Positions 19,241 to 27,775 of a DNA stretch of 64,000 bases are shown one piece after another. The stretch is from positions 62,001-126,000 of the forward strand of contig NZ_RJLC01000005.1 of assembly GCF_003999375.1 (NCBI RefSeq), given 5' to 3'. The DNA comes from Pseudidiomarina mangrovi. Lineage in GTDB: Bacteria; Pseudomonadota; Gammaproteobacteria; Enterobacterales; Alteromonadaceae. The notes beneath the pieces were generated by a model. The model was not told the origin of the DNA. It worked only from the letters and a program-made list of their open reading frames with translations, and made no database searches. Numbering within the stretch: the stretch's first letter is position 1; every line of letters starts with the position of its first letter. A program made the position numbers and the translations under genes.

Positions 19241-20515
19241 ATGAGTGAACTATGTTTTATTGAGCGATTACTTGGTGACGTAGAGGTCGACTGGGTGCCT
19301 ATTAGCAAAGTGACGCTGCGCACTAGCAATATAAAGTGGCGTGAAGTTAAACGTGATTATAAATATATCGATTTAACTTCTGTCAGTATAGAAACTAAGC
19401 AAATTATAGAAACATCATGGGTGTCACCAAATAATGCTCCAAGTCGTGCTCAGAAGCTTGTAGAAAAAAATGATGTAATCTTTGCGACTACTCGGCCAAC
19501 TCAAATGCGCTATTGTTTGATTGGAGACGATTACCACGGAGAAGTAGCCAGTACTGGCTATTGCGTATTGCGTGCGAGAAAAGAGAAGGTGTTACCTAAA
19601 TGGATCTTGCATCTGATTTCAACGAGCCAATTTAAAAGATACCTTGAAGATAATCAGAGTGGATCAGCCTATCCAGCAATTTCTGATGCGAAGCTTAGGG
19701 CATTCTATATCCCAATTCCGTGCCCTGAAAACCCAGAAAAGTCGCTACAAATTCAAGCGGAAATCGTCCGAATTTTGGACGCATTTACCTCCCTTACCGC
19801 CGAGCTTACCGCCGAGCTTACCGCCGAGCTTACCGCGCGCAAAAAACAATACAACTACTACCGTGATAAATTGCTCAGCTTTGAAGACAGTGAGGTGGAG
19901 TGGAAGACGCTGGGAGAGATTTCAAAGAATATTTCCTCAGGCGGAACGCCAAAAACCGGCGTGGCGGATTATTACGATGGCAATATTCCTTGGTTACGGA
20001 CTCAAGAAATAGATTTTTGTGAAATATGGGATACAAATATAAAAATAACCGAAGCGGGATTAAAAAACTCGAGTGCAAAATGGATTCCCGAGAATTGCGT
20101 AATTGTTGCAATGTATGGAGCGACAGTTGGAAAAATTGGCATCAATAAAGTACCAATCACCACAAACCAGGCATGTGCGAATATATGTCTCGATGAGAAA
20201 GTTGTTAATTATCGTTATGTATTTCATTACTTGACCAGCCAGTACGAATATATAAAGTCACTAGGTACAGGTTCACAGACAAATATTAATGCGCAAATCG
20301 TTAAAAATTTGAAAGTACCTATACCTTTCGCAGATGACATTGAGAAATCACTTGCAGACCAGGCACGAATTGTCGCGATACTCGACAAGTTTGACGCCCT
20401 CACTAATTCAATCACGGAGGGTCTCCCTCGCGAAATCGAGCTGCGTCAAAAGCAGTACGAGTATTACCGTGATTTGCTGCTAAGCTTTCCAAAGCCAGAC
20501 GAAGAGGCGGCTTGA
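19241..20515 (+). CDS. hsdS: Type I restriction-modification system, specificity subunit HsdS
   Basis: 424 residues with two target-recognition domains (about 15-175 and 215-370) each followed by a conserved helical spacer. The first spacer ends with LTAE repeated three times then LTARKKQYNYYRDKLLSF; the second is IELRQKQYEYYRDLLLSF, so the two halves are related. This is the architecture of type IC subunits such as EcoR124, in which the number of TAEL repeats sets the length of the gap in the bipartite DNA target. ATG 19241 is adjacent to the hsdM stop. The TRD coding sequence is noticeably more AT-rich than hsdM, consistent with TRD exchange. Confidence 0.93.
   Translation: MSELCFIERLLGDVEVDWVPISKVTLRTSNIKWREVKRDYKYIDLTSVSIETKQIIETSWVSPNNAPSRAQKLVEKNDVIFATTRPTQMRYCLIGDDYHGEVASTGYCVLRARKEKVLPKWILHLISTSQFKRYLEDNQSGSAYPAISDAKLRAFYIPIPCPENPEKSLQIQAEIVRILDAFTSLTAELTAELTAELTARKKQYNYYRDKLLSFEDSEVEWKTLGEISKNISSGGTPKTGVADYYDGNIPWLRTQEIDFCEIWDTNIKITEAGLKNSSAKWIPENCVIVAMYGATVGKIGINKVPITTNQACANICLDEKVVNYRYVFHYLTSQYEYIKSLGTGSQTNINAQIVKNLKVPIPFADDIEKSLADQARIVAILDKFDALTNSITEGLPREIELRQKQYEYYRDLLLSFPKPDEEAA
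19793..19840 (+). repeat. 12-bp tandem repeats encoding TAEL units in hsdS
   Basis: The unit CTTACCGCCGAG occurs three times without a mismatch (19793-19804, 19805-19816, 19817-19828), followed by a partial fourth (CTTACCGCGCGC). It is in frame, so gain or loss of a unit adds or removes Leu-Thr-Ala-Glu in the central spacer without a frameshift. Confidence 0.97.
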
Positions 20516-20683
20516 GATGTTGATTTCGCAACGTAAAGTAACCCGCTTACACGTTGATTACAGAGCGACTGAGACAATTGTGCCTACAGGAAATAGGTCG
20601 TTAACCGCAACTTGTCAGCATTTCTTACCAGTTCAAATCGATAACCGATTGATTCACATTCAAGGAAGGCTCTCAGGCAACTG

Positions 20684-20698
20684 CCGAGGATTCCTCGG
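20684..20698 (+). promoter_or_regulatory. Small hairpin in the hsdS-rhuM gap
   Basis: CCGAGG-ATT-CCTCGG forms a perfect 6-bp stem with a 3-base loop, extendable by a G-T and a T-A pair. It lies about 30 bases before the Shine-Dalgarno of the following small ORF in the 330-bp stretch between hsdS and rhuM. No T-run follows. It may modulate translation or mRNA decay; the role is inferred. Confidence 0.4.
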
Positions 20699-20738
20699 TA
20701 GATCAAAGTTTAACCAAAAAAAGGAAAAGGAGTTTCCG

Positions 20739-20852
20739 ATGACCAACAATATTGAAATTTACCAATTTACTCACGGCAAGTTAGAACGTGATTCAATATG
20801 TGCAGAATTTGCACGAACTGCTCTCGTTATAGCGGTGGTAACCCATGACTAA
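20739..20852 (+). CDS. 37-residue small ORF coupled to rhuM
   Basis: Not a recognised family. The ORF has a strong Shine-Dalgarno (AAGGAG, 6 bases before ATG 20739) and its stop overlaps the rhuM start by 8 bp, the usual layout for translational coupling. The product begins MTNNIEIYQFTHGKLERDS and ends in a short hydrophobic stretch ([13 protein letters not shown]). The frame extends upstream to 20517, but that part lacks a ribosome-binding site and looks non-coding. It could be a leader peptide, a small regulator or the remnant of a duplicated RhuM-like N-terminus. Confidence 0.5.
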   Translation: MTNNIEIYQFTHGKLERDSICAEFARTALVIAVVTHD

Positions 20853-21885
20853 CAAGCTAAGTGTCAAAGACCAAACCTCTGAATTTCTGCTTTACACCGC
20901 ACCCAATGGCGATATTAAAGTTGAGGTGTTGCTGAGCGATGAAACTATTTGGCTAACGCAAGATCGTATGGCGGAACTGTTTGGGGTTGGCGTTCCTGCA
21001 ATTTCCAAGCACTTGAAGAATATTTTTGAAAGTGGTGAGCTAGAGCAAGAAGTGGTTATTTCCATTTTGGAAACAACCACTGAACATGGCGCCATTCCTG
21101 GGAAAACGCAAACTAAGAAGGTCAAATACTACAACCTCGACGCAGTCATTTCTGTTGGTTACCGAGTAAATTCAACGCAAGCTACCCAGTTTCGTATTTG
21201 GGCAACTCAGCTGATTAAAGAGTACATCATCAAGGGCTTTGCCATGGATGATGAGCGTCTGAAAAATGGCCAGTACTTTGGCAAAGACTACTTTAAAGAG
21301 CTGCTCGAGCGCGTTCGTTCCATTCGCGCGAGCGAGCGGCGTATTTATCAGCAGATCACCGATATTTTTGCTGAGTGCAGTATCGACTACGACCCAAAAT
21401 CAGAAACCACGCGCCAGTTCTATGCCCACGTGCAGGATAAATTCCACTATGCCATTACCGGGCATACCTCGGCTGAAATTATTAGCCTGAAAGCAGATGC
21501 CAGTAAGCCGCTTATGGGAATGACAACTTATAAGAATGCCCCCAAAGGCCGCGTGCTGAAATCGGATACGATTATCGCCAAAAACTACTTATCAGAAACC
21601 GAAATTAAACAACTAGAACGCACGGTATCGTCGTTTTTTGATTACATTGAGGGCATTATTGAACGGCGTAACACTTTTACTATGGAAGCCTTTGCTGCCA
21701 GCGTGGATAAGTTCTTAGCCTTTAACGAATATCAGATACTTGAAGGTTATGGCAGTGTGTCGCGGGCAATTGCTCAGCAGAAGGCTTACCAAGAATACGA
21801 ACAGTTTAATAAGCAACAGAAAATTGAGTCAGATTTCGACCGCCAAGTGAAAAAGCTGTTGCAGAAAAAGGATACAAAGGAATGA
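20845..21885 (+). CDS. RhuM family protein embedded in the type I RM locus
   Basis: 346 residues of the RhuM (virulence RhuM) family. The N-terminal domain has [20 protein letters not shown] and [17 protein letters not shown], which reads as a helix-turn-helix-like segment, then [21 protein letters not shown] and [20 protein letters not shown]. The C-terminal third is helical and Lys/Gln-rich. RhuM genes are frequently found inside hsd operons; their molecular role is unknown. The stop overlaps hsdR by 4 bp (ATGA), showing it belongs to the operon. Confidence 0.85.
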   Translation: MTNKLSVKDQTSEFLLYTAPNGDIKVEVLLSDETIWLTQDRMAELFGVGVPAISKHLKNIFESGELEQEVVISILETTTEHGAIPGKTQTKKVKYYNLDAVISVGYRVNSTQATQFRIWATQLIKEYIIKGFAMDDERLKNGQYFGKDYFKELLERVRSIRASERRIYQQITDIFAECSIDYDPKSETTRQFYAHVQDKFHYAITGHTSAEIISLKADASKPLMGMTTYKNAPKGRVLKSDTIIAKNYLSETEIKQLERTVSSFFDYIEGIIERRNTFTMEAFAASVDKFLAFNEYQILEGYGSVSRAIAQQKAYQEYEQFNKQQKIESDFDRQVKKLLQKKDTKE

Positions 21886-24800
21886 CCACTTACAAACCCA
21901 TAGCCGAGTCAAAACACTTTATCGTTTTAGATAAGTACACCAAGCAATATGAAGTTGCTGAAAGCTACCAAAGCGAGAGTGATTTAGAGCGTGAGCTGAT
22001 TCAAGATTTAGTGAATCAGGGCTATGAGTATGTACCTGGCCTAAATAACCCAATGGCGATGCTTGCCAACGTGCGCGTACAGTTACAAACCTTAAATAAC
22101 GTTGAATTCTCGGACGGCGAGTGGGCGCGATTTGTTGAGACTTACCTTGATAGGCCCAGCGACAGCATCACCGACAAAACGCGCAGAATTCACGACGATT
22201 ACATTGAAGACTTCGTCTTTGATGATGGTCGCATTCAAAACATCTATCTGGTCGATAAAAAGAGCATCGCACGCAACAAAGTGCAGGTGGTCAAGCAGTT
22301 TGAACAAACGGGTTCGCACGCGAATCGTTACGACGTAACCATTCTGGTGAACGGCCTACCACTCGTTCAAATTGAACTGAAAAAACGCGGTGTGGCCATT
22401 CGTGAAGCCTTTAACCAAGTGCACCGCTACAGCAAAGAAAGCTTTAACGCCGAGAGCTCGCTATTTAAGTATTTGCAGCTGTTTGTTATTTCAAACGGTA
22501 CCGACACGCGCTACTTTGCCAACACCGTGAAGCGCAACAAAAACACCTTCGATTTCACCATGAACTGGGCAAAATCTGACAACGGCTTGATTAAAGACCT
22601 TAAAGACTTCACTGCGACCTTCTTTCAAAAAGAGACGTTGCTCAAGGTGTTGCTGCACTTCTCGGTGTTTGATGTCAGCGACACCTTGCTGGTGATGCGG
22701 CCTTATCAAATTGCCGCCACAGAGCGCATATTGTGGAAGATTAAGAGCGCGTTTCAGGCCAAGCAATGGAGTTCAACCGATGCTGGCGGCTATATCTGGC
22801 ACACCACAGGCTCGGGGAAAACATTAACCAGCTTTAAAGCAGCACGCTTAGCGACCGAACTCGAATTTATCGACAAGGTATTCTTCGTGGTGGACCGTAA
22901 AGATCTCGATTACCAGACCATGAAGGAATATCAGCGCTTCTCGCCGGATAGCGTGAATGGCTCGGATAGCACCGCAGGCCTTAAGCGTAATTTGAGTTTG
23001 GACGACAACAAAATCATTGTGACCACCATTCAAAAGCTGAATAACCTGATGAAAACCGAGCGCGATTTGCCGGTCTATCGTCAGCAGGTGGTGTTTATTT
23101 TTGACGAATGCCACCGCAGCCAGTTTGGTGAAGCGCAGAAGAACCTACAGAAGAAATTTAAGCGCTATTATCAGTTTGGTTTTACTGGCACGCCGATATT
23201 TACTGTTAACGCTTTAGGCGCTGAAACAACGCAAAGTGTATTCGGGCTTGAGCTGCACTCGTACGTGATCACTGATGCCATTCGCGACGAAAAAGTGCTT
23301 AAGTTCAAAGTGGACTACAACGACGTACGCCCGCAGTTCCGTCAAATTGAGACCGAGCAGGACGAGAAAAAACTCAGTGCCGCAGAGAACAAACAAGCAT
23401 TACTACACCCGGAACGTATTCGGGAAATCACCCAATACATACTGACCCACTTCCGCCAAAAAACGCACCGCATGAAGGCGGGCGGGCGAGGTTTTAATGC
23501 CATGTTCGCGGTAAGCAGCGTTGATGCCGCAAAAGCCTACTACGAGGCATTTAAACAACTTCAACAAGATGCCGAGCGACCTTTGCGCGTCGCCACTATC
23601 TTCTCGTTCGCCGCGAATGAAGAGCAAGATTCCATCGGTGAGATACCAGATGAAAGCTTTGAAGTTTCTGCCATGAATAGCAGCGGTAAAGAGTTTTTAA
23701 GCGCAGCGATTGCTGATTACAACGCCATGTTTCAGTCCAACTATGGCGTGGATAGCAACGGCTTCCAAAACTACTACCGTGATCTTGCCAAGCGTGTGAA
23801 AAGCCAAGAAATTGATTTGTTGATTGTGGTGGGTATGTTCCTCACCGGTTTTGATGCACCGACACTGAATACCTTGTTTGTGGATAAGAACCTGCGTTAC
23901 CACGGACTTATTCAAGCCTATTCGCGCACCAATCGTATTTACGATGCTACGAAGACTTTCGGCAATATCGTGACCTTCCGTGATTTGGAGAAAGCGACGA
24001 TTGATGCCATCACTCTATTTGGTGATAAGAATACCAAGAATGTAGTGCTCGAGAAGAGCTATAAAGAGTACATGGAAGGCTTCACAGACCTCGTCACTGG
24101 GCAAGCGCGACGTGGCTTTATGGAAGTGGTTTCCGAACTCGAGCAGCGTTTTCCTAACCCTGATGAAATTGAGCTCGAGAAAGACAAGAAAGACTTCGCC
24201 AAATTATTTGGCGAGTATTTGCGAGTTGAAAACATTCTGCAAAATTACGATGAATTTGCCAGCTTAAAAGCGTTGCAGACCATTGATACTAGCGATGCGG
24301 AAGCTGTTGAAGCGTTCAAAATTGAGCATCACTTAAGCGACGACGATATTGCGACGTTACAAACGATTCGCATACCGCCTGAGCGCAAGGTGCAGGATTA
24401 TCGCTCGACCTATAACGATATTCGCGACTGGATACGCCGCGAGAAATCAGCCGAGAACCAAGCACAGTCAACGATTGACTGGGACGATATCGAGTTTGAG
24501 ATCGACTTGCTGAAGTCGCAGGAAATAAACCTCGACTACATTCTTGAACTGATATTTGAGCAGAACAAGAAAAATAAAAGCAAAGGTGACTTGATTGAAG
24601 AAGTTCGCCGTCTGATTCGAGCCAGCCTTGGTAACCGCGCCAAAGAAAGCTTAATTGTCGATTTTATCAACCAGACCGATCTAGATGAGATGCCAGATAA
24701 AGCGGGCATTATCGATGAATTCTTCAAATTCGCTCAAGCCGAGCAACAGCGTGAAGCCGAAGAGCTCATTCGTTCAGAGAACCTCAACGAAGACGCCGCC

Positions 24801-24980
24801 AAGCGCTACATAGCAGCGTCATTACGCCGCGAATACGCCAGTGAAAACGGCACCGAACTCAATTCCACGCTGCCGAAACTAAGCCCGCTGAACCCGGAAT
24901 ACCGAACTAAGAAGCAAACGGTGTTTCAGAAGATCTCGGCGTTTGTTGAGAAGTTTAAAGGGGTTGGTGGGCAGCTTTAA
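21882..24980 (+). CDS. hsdR: Type I restriction endonuclease subunit HsdR
   Basis: 1032 residues, EcoR124-type length. The N-terminal nuclease domain shows the PD-(D/E)xK-like end [12 protein letters not shown] near 160-170. The SF2 translocase has Walker A TTGSGKT at about 306-312, DEAD-box motif DECH at about 407, GFTGTP (motif III), and [15 protein letters not shown] with QAYSRTNR (motifs V-VI). A C-terminal helical region (about 850-1030) would bind the methylase core. It cleaves unmodified DNA after ATP-driven translocation. All key motifs are intact, so the system looks functional. Confidence 0.95.
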   Translation: MTTYKPIAESKHFIVLDKYTKQYEVAESYQSESDLERELIQDLVNQGYEYVPGLNNPMAMLANVRVQLQTLNNVEFSDGEWARFVETYLDRPSDSITDKTRRIHDDYIEDFVFDDGRIQNIYLVDKKSIARNKVQVVKQFEQTGSHANRYDVTILVNGLPLVQIELKKRGVAIREAFNQVHRYSKESFNAESSLFKYLQLFVISNGTDTRYFANTVKRNKNTFDFTMNWAKSDNGLIKDLKDFTATFFQKETLLKVLLHFSVFDVSDTLLVMRPYQIAATERILWKIKSAFQAKQWSSTDAGGYIWHTTGSGKTLTSFKAARLATELEFIDKVFFVVDRKDLDYQTMKEYQRFSPDSVNGSDSTAGLKRNLSLDDNKIIVTTIQKLNNLMKTERDLPVYRQQVVFIFDECHRSQFGEAQKNLQKKFKRYYQFGFTGTPIFTVNALGAETTQSVFGLELHSYVITDAIRDEKVLKFKVDYNDVRPQFRQIETEQDEKKLSAAENKQALLHPERIREITQYILTHFRQKTHRMKAGGRGFNAMFAVSSVDAAKAYYEAFKQLQQDAERPLRVATIFSFAANEEQDSIGEIPDESFEVSAMNSSGKEFLSAAIADYNAMFQSNYGVDSNGFQNYYRDLAKRVKSQEIDLLIVVGMFLTGFDAPTLNTLFVDKNLRYHGLIQAYSRTNRIYDATKTFGNIVTFRDLEKATIDAITLFGDKNTKNVVLEKSYKEYMEGFTDLVTGQARRGFMEVVSELEQRFPNPDEIELEKDKKDFAKLFGEYLRVENILQNYDEFASLKALQTIDTSDAEAVEAFKIEHHLSDDDIATLQTIRIPPERKVQDYRSTYNDIRDWIRREKSAENQAQSTIDWDDIEFEIDLLKSQEINLDYILELIFEQNKKNKSKGDLIEEVRRLIRASLGNRAKESLIVDFINQTDLDEMPDKAGIIDEFFKFAQAEQQREAEELIRSENLNEDAAKRYIAASLRREYASENGTELNSTLPKLSPLNPEYRTKKQTVFQKISAFVEKFKGVGGQL

Positions 24981-25146
24981 GATAGCCCCAAACCTTTCTG
25001 AACGACGAGAGTTTGCCCAGTTTGTTACTGTGATGTAAAGTTGGTTCTAAAGGAGCGAGAGTTGCGATGGCATCAAAGGATAAAAGCATAAGAGTTGTTT
25101 GAAATCATTCGACTTGATGTGACTTTTAGGTGGCTAAAAGCAGAGA

Positions 25147-25155
25147 TGGTATAGA
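25147..25155 (+). promoter_or_regulatory. Candidate extended -10 promoter for the Ntn-hydrolase gene
   Basis: TGGTATAGA fits an extended -10 (TG-N-TATAGA) 37 bases before the ATG at 25192. No convincing -35 is present, which extended -10 promoters can tolerate. The surrounding 24981-25191 gap is AT-rich and suggests the next gene has its own transcript rather than reading from hsdR. Confidence 0.35.
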
Positions 25156-25191
25156 TTCTAAGCATATATATAAATCATCTAAGGAAATATA

Positions 25192-26487
25192 ATGACGGCA
25201 GAAGTAGCGATAGCAAACGGAAGCGCGGTTGCACTAGCTGCGGACAGTGCAGTGACTATAGGCGGCAGAAAAATTTATAACTCCGCTATAAAGCTATTTT
25301 CGCTTTCAAAGCTGCATCCCGTTGGAATCATGATTTACGGAAATGCAAATCTACTTGAAGTTCCTTGGGAAACTCTGATCAAGACATGTAGACAAAAATT
25401 GGGAACAGAGAAGTTTGAAACCCTAGAGGATTACGGGGATTTCTTTATAAAATTCATAAAGGATAGCAAAAAATACTTTTCTGAAGATAGTCAAAAGTCA
25501 TGGGTTCAGGGGAACGTTACCGCCTATTTCGAAATGATTCGTGACGAGTTAGATGAAAAGGTTCATCCAATTTTCGAAAAGGATGGTGAGGTGGACTATG
25601 AGACTGCATATACTTGCTTTCGAGATATAGTAATTGGACACCATCAAGAACTCAAAGAGCGCGAACTCTCAGCTGAAATCGATTCAAACTTTGAAAAGTT
25701 AGTAAAATCGAAATACAAAGCTATTTTCAAGGAAGTAGCTGCGCACGTCTTTCAAAACCTCAAGCCTAAGCCGCCTTTAATGGCAAAGCTTAATGATATA
25801 GCCACTTTTTTGCATACGCGCTCAATTTATTCGAATGGTACTTCTGGAATAGTTATATCAGGTTTTGGCCATGACGAGATATACCCGTCCATACTGACGT
25901 ACGAAATCGAGGGTGTGATAGACGGCGTATTAAAATTTAGAAAGCTCGAGAGAAAGTCATATAAAGTAACGAGTGTTAACGACTGTAGTATCGTTGCGTT
26001 TGCACAAGAAGATATGGTTGCTGCGTTCATGAACGGTATGAATCCGTCTGTAAATGAACTAATAAATGTATATTTAAATCATATATTTAGCCGTTTGCCA
26101 GATCTATTAAGTGACGAAGAGTTAGAGGGAAGTGCGGTAGATTCTGATACAATAAAGAAGAAATTACAGGGTGATGCAAAAACTCTACACGCTGATTTTA
26201 TTGATGTAATCCAAAAGCACATTAGAGAGCAGCATATTTCCCCAGTCTTGAATATGGTGACGGCTTTACCGAAAGATGAGTTAGCTGCTATGGCAGAGTC
26301 CCTCGTAAATTTGACGGCGTTCAAGCGACGGATGACGGAATCTCTCGAAACCGTAGGGGGTCCAATCGACGTAGCAGTAATATCTAAAGGAGATGGTATG
26401 GTTTGGGTGAAAAGGAAGTTATACTTTCCTAAAGATATAAATCGTCATTTTTTTGATAATTATTTTAAAGGATTCGAAAATGACTAA
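25192..26487 (+). CDS. Proteasome-like Ntn hydrolase (predicted N-terminal threonine peptidase)
   Basis: 431 residues. After removal of Met1 the product starts Thr-Ala-Glu, and without gaps the first 35 residues line up with proteasome beta subunits: Thr1 (nucleophile), Asp17 and Lys33 fall exactly at catalytic positions, with Ser18, Thr21 and Gly23 also kept (ALAADSAVTIGG, AIKLFSL). VGIMIYGNA (43-51) corresponds to the oxyanion-loop region. The second half of the fold appears as GIVISGFGHDE (about 219-229) and CSIVAFAQEDMVAAFMNG. About 140 residues of charged helical sequence lie between, which HslV (about 175 aa) and proteasome subunits lack. Its codon use (AGA, ATA, AAA) is AT-rich, unlike its neighbours. 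It is immediately followed by an overlapping small gene. The substrate is unknown. Confidence 0.7.
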   Translation: MTAEVAIANGSAVALAADSAVTIGGRKIYNSAIKLFSLSKLHPVGIMIYGNANLLEVPWETLIKTCRQKLGTEKFETLEDYGDFFIKFIKDSKKYFSEDSQKSWVQGNVTAYFEMIRDELDEKVHPIFEKDGEVDYETAYTCFRDIVIGHHQELKERELSAEIDSNFEKLVKSKYKAIFKEVAAHVFQNLKPKPPLMAKLNDIATFLHTRSIYSNGTSGIVISGFGHDEIYPSILTYEIEGVIDGVLKFRKLERKSYKVTSVNDCSIVAFAQEDMVAAFMNGMNPSVNELINVYLNHIFSRLPDLLSDEELEGSAVDSDTIKKKLQGDAKTLHADFIDVIQKHIREQHISPVLNMVTALPKDELAAMAESLVNLTAFKRRMTESLETVGGPIDVAVISKGDGMVWVKRKLYFPKDINRHFFDNYFKGFEND

Positions 26488-26668
26488 ATCGACCAAAGTG
26501 AAAAATTGCGTTTATAAATCATTTGAGCAATTTCGAGCAGAGCTTTTTCCTCAAAGCCGAGACTGTGCTAAAGCTGAGAACCGAGCTAGTCAAAATGTTC
26601 ATGATTTGGCGGTCTGCTTGGCCGAAATTTCGTTTAATGAGGTGCTACGACACAGCAGAGAGGCATAA
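26480..26668 (+). CDS. 62-residue protein coupled to the Ntn hydrolase
   Basis: Not recognised. ATG 26480 overlaps the end of the Ntn-hydrolase gene by 8 bp and has AAAGGA about 7 bases upstream, so the two genes are probably translated together. The product is basic at its N-terminus (MTKSTKVKNCVYKSFEQF), has two further cysteines, and a helical centre (NVHDLAVCLAEISFNEVLRH). No signal peptide or TM segment is present. It could be a regulator, adaptor or substrate of the hydrolase. Confidence 0.55.
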   Translation: MTKSTKVKNCVYKSFEQFRAELFPQSRDCAKAENRASQNVHDLAVCLAEISFNEVLRHSREA

Positions 26669-26943
26669 GGTGAAGCGAAGTCAGAGCCTAAGAGGTAATT
26701 TTATATAAATTTCTTTATAGGGCATCAACTATTTCTAGCCTTTTTTCATGCTCAGGGTAATTGATAAATCCGACAGTCTACCGAGAGGTTCGCTGATGTT
26801 AGCTATAACTTTAAACTTGTCTAACTGGATCCAAAAGTGGATCCTAAATATGAAAGTGGCTAGCCTTAAAACCAGCAACCATTTGTTTTATAAGCAAATA
26901 ATATCCACATCATCCATTCAGATCCAAAACATAGAATAAAACC

Positions 26944-26971
26944 CAGCAGGCATTTAGCCTGCTGTGCTTTT
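26944..26971. terminator. Bidirectional terminator at the right edge of the island
   Basis: CAGCAGGC-ATTTA-GCCTGCTG is a perfect 8-bp stem with a 5-base loop, followed by TGCTTTT on the plus strand and by GGGTTTTATT on the minus strand. It contains the stop codon of the minus-strand gene at 26954. The preceding 26669-26943 stretch is AT-rich, with no supported gene and only a pair of GGATCC boxes. Confidence 0.75.
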
Positions 26972-27760
26972 ATCCGCAGTAAAGCCAAAATAGGCGCTGA
27001 CCACCTGCCAGCTGAGCTGTTGTAGCTTCAGCGCGGTGTCTGGGTCGAGGTCGGCGTGGAACAGGTTGCCCTCGGGGCTACGCTGATGCAGGCTGGCGTA
27101 AAACACGCAGGCAGCGAGGTAGGTACCGGCTACGCTGGGGTGTTTGACATCGCGGCGGTAGGTGAGCTCGGCGTCATCGTCGCTGGAGCTGACGCCGCGC
27201 ACATCAGGCACCAACAGGCTGATGTCGGGGTACTGGTGGCTCGCCACCGCGAAGGCTGCGCCTACCGGCACCACCAGCGTGTCATTGGCTTTGCCGACTT
27301 TTTCGTAGGCGCGCTGCAACGCAGCACCCATATCGGCATCACCCTGATAGCCCCAGGTCATAAACAGCACCGGGCGGATCTTGCGCTCTTTCAAGGAACT
27401 GATCATGCGCTCCATCACCAGCTCAAAGCGCTCCGATTTATCCTTGCTCACTGGTTCTGTGCTATGACCTTGTAGCACCACGATATCCCAGTCGTCGTCA
27501 CCGCTACTCAAGTAGCTATTTAACAACCGACCGGTTTCGTGAATGTACCCACCGGATAGCGTCAGCAGTCGTACGCGGTGCTCACCCGCTTGCCAACTAT
27601 CATCGGCACGGATGAGGTTGGCATAGTGGTTGTGAATACCATTGCTGTAAAAGCTAAAGCTATTGCCGACAAACAGCACGCGCTTATTGTCGCTATTGGC
27701 CTGAACCGGAGCCACCAACAGCGCGAGCGTGCATAAACTGACTAACCATTTAGCGATCAT
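26954..27760 (-). CDS. Exported SGNH-type hydrolase (GDSL-like)
   Basis: 268 residues with a signal peptide (cleavage after VQAN, about residue 22). The nucleophile block is RVLFVGNSFSFYSNGIH (Ser in GNSFS), the glycine block LTLSGGYIHE, the Asn/Gln block VVLQGHST, and the C-terminal DVKHPSVAGTYLAACVFY supplies the Asp-x-x-His pair. This pattern fits SGNH hydrolases of the DUF4886-like type, probably an esterase acting on a carbohydrate or lipid ester in the periplasm. ATG 27760 (GGAG at 7 bases) is preferred to the TTG one codon earlier. It follows the symporter gene by 15 bp. Confidence 0.75.
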   Translation of the reverse strand: MIAKWLVSLCTLALLVAPVQANSDNKRVLFVGNSFSFYSNGIHNHYANLIRADDSWQAGEHRVRLLTLSGGYIHETGRLLNSYLSSGDDDWDIVVLQGHSTEPVSKDKSERFELVMERMISSLKERKIRPVLFMTWGYQGDADMGAALQRAYEKVGKANDTLVVPVGAAFAVASHQYPDISLLVPDVRGVSSSDDDAELTYRRDVKHPSVAGTYLAACVFYASLHQRSPEGNLFHADLDPDTALKLQQLSWQVVSAYFGFTADKSTAG

Positions 27761-27775
27761 CAAGCGACTCCTCAG

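Noticed and set aside
20517-20738. Upstream extension of the 37-codon ORF to 111 codons
   Set aside because: No ribosome-binding site at the upstream start and no domain; only the last 37 codons have a convincing start.
26828-26846. Two GGATCC boxes separated by a few bases, considered as an operator or recombination site
   Set aside because: GGATCC is itself palindromic; two copies in AT-rich DNA with no gene or dyad beyond them give no support.
26748-26939. 63-codon plus-strand frame after the Ntn pair
   Set aside because: No Shine-Dalgarno, low-complexity AT-rich composition and no recognisable motif.
17464-26953. Search for integrase, tRNA attachment site or direct repeats bounding the island
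   Set aside because: None could be identified by eye; I do not claim an integrative element.
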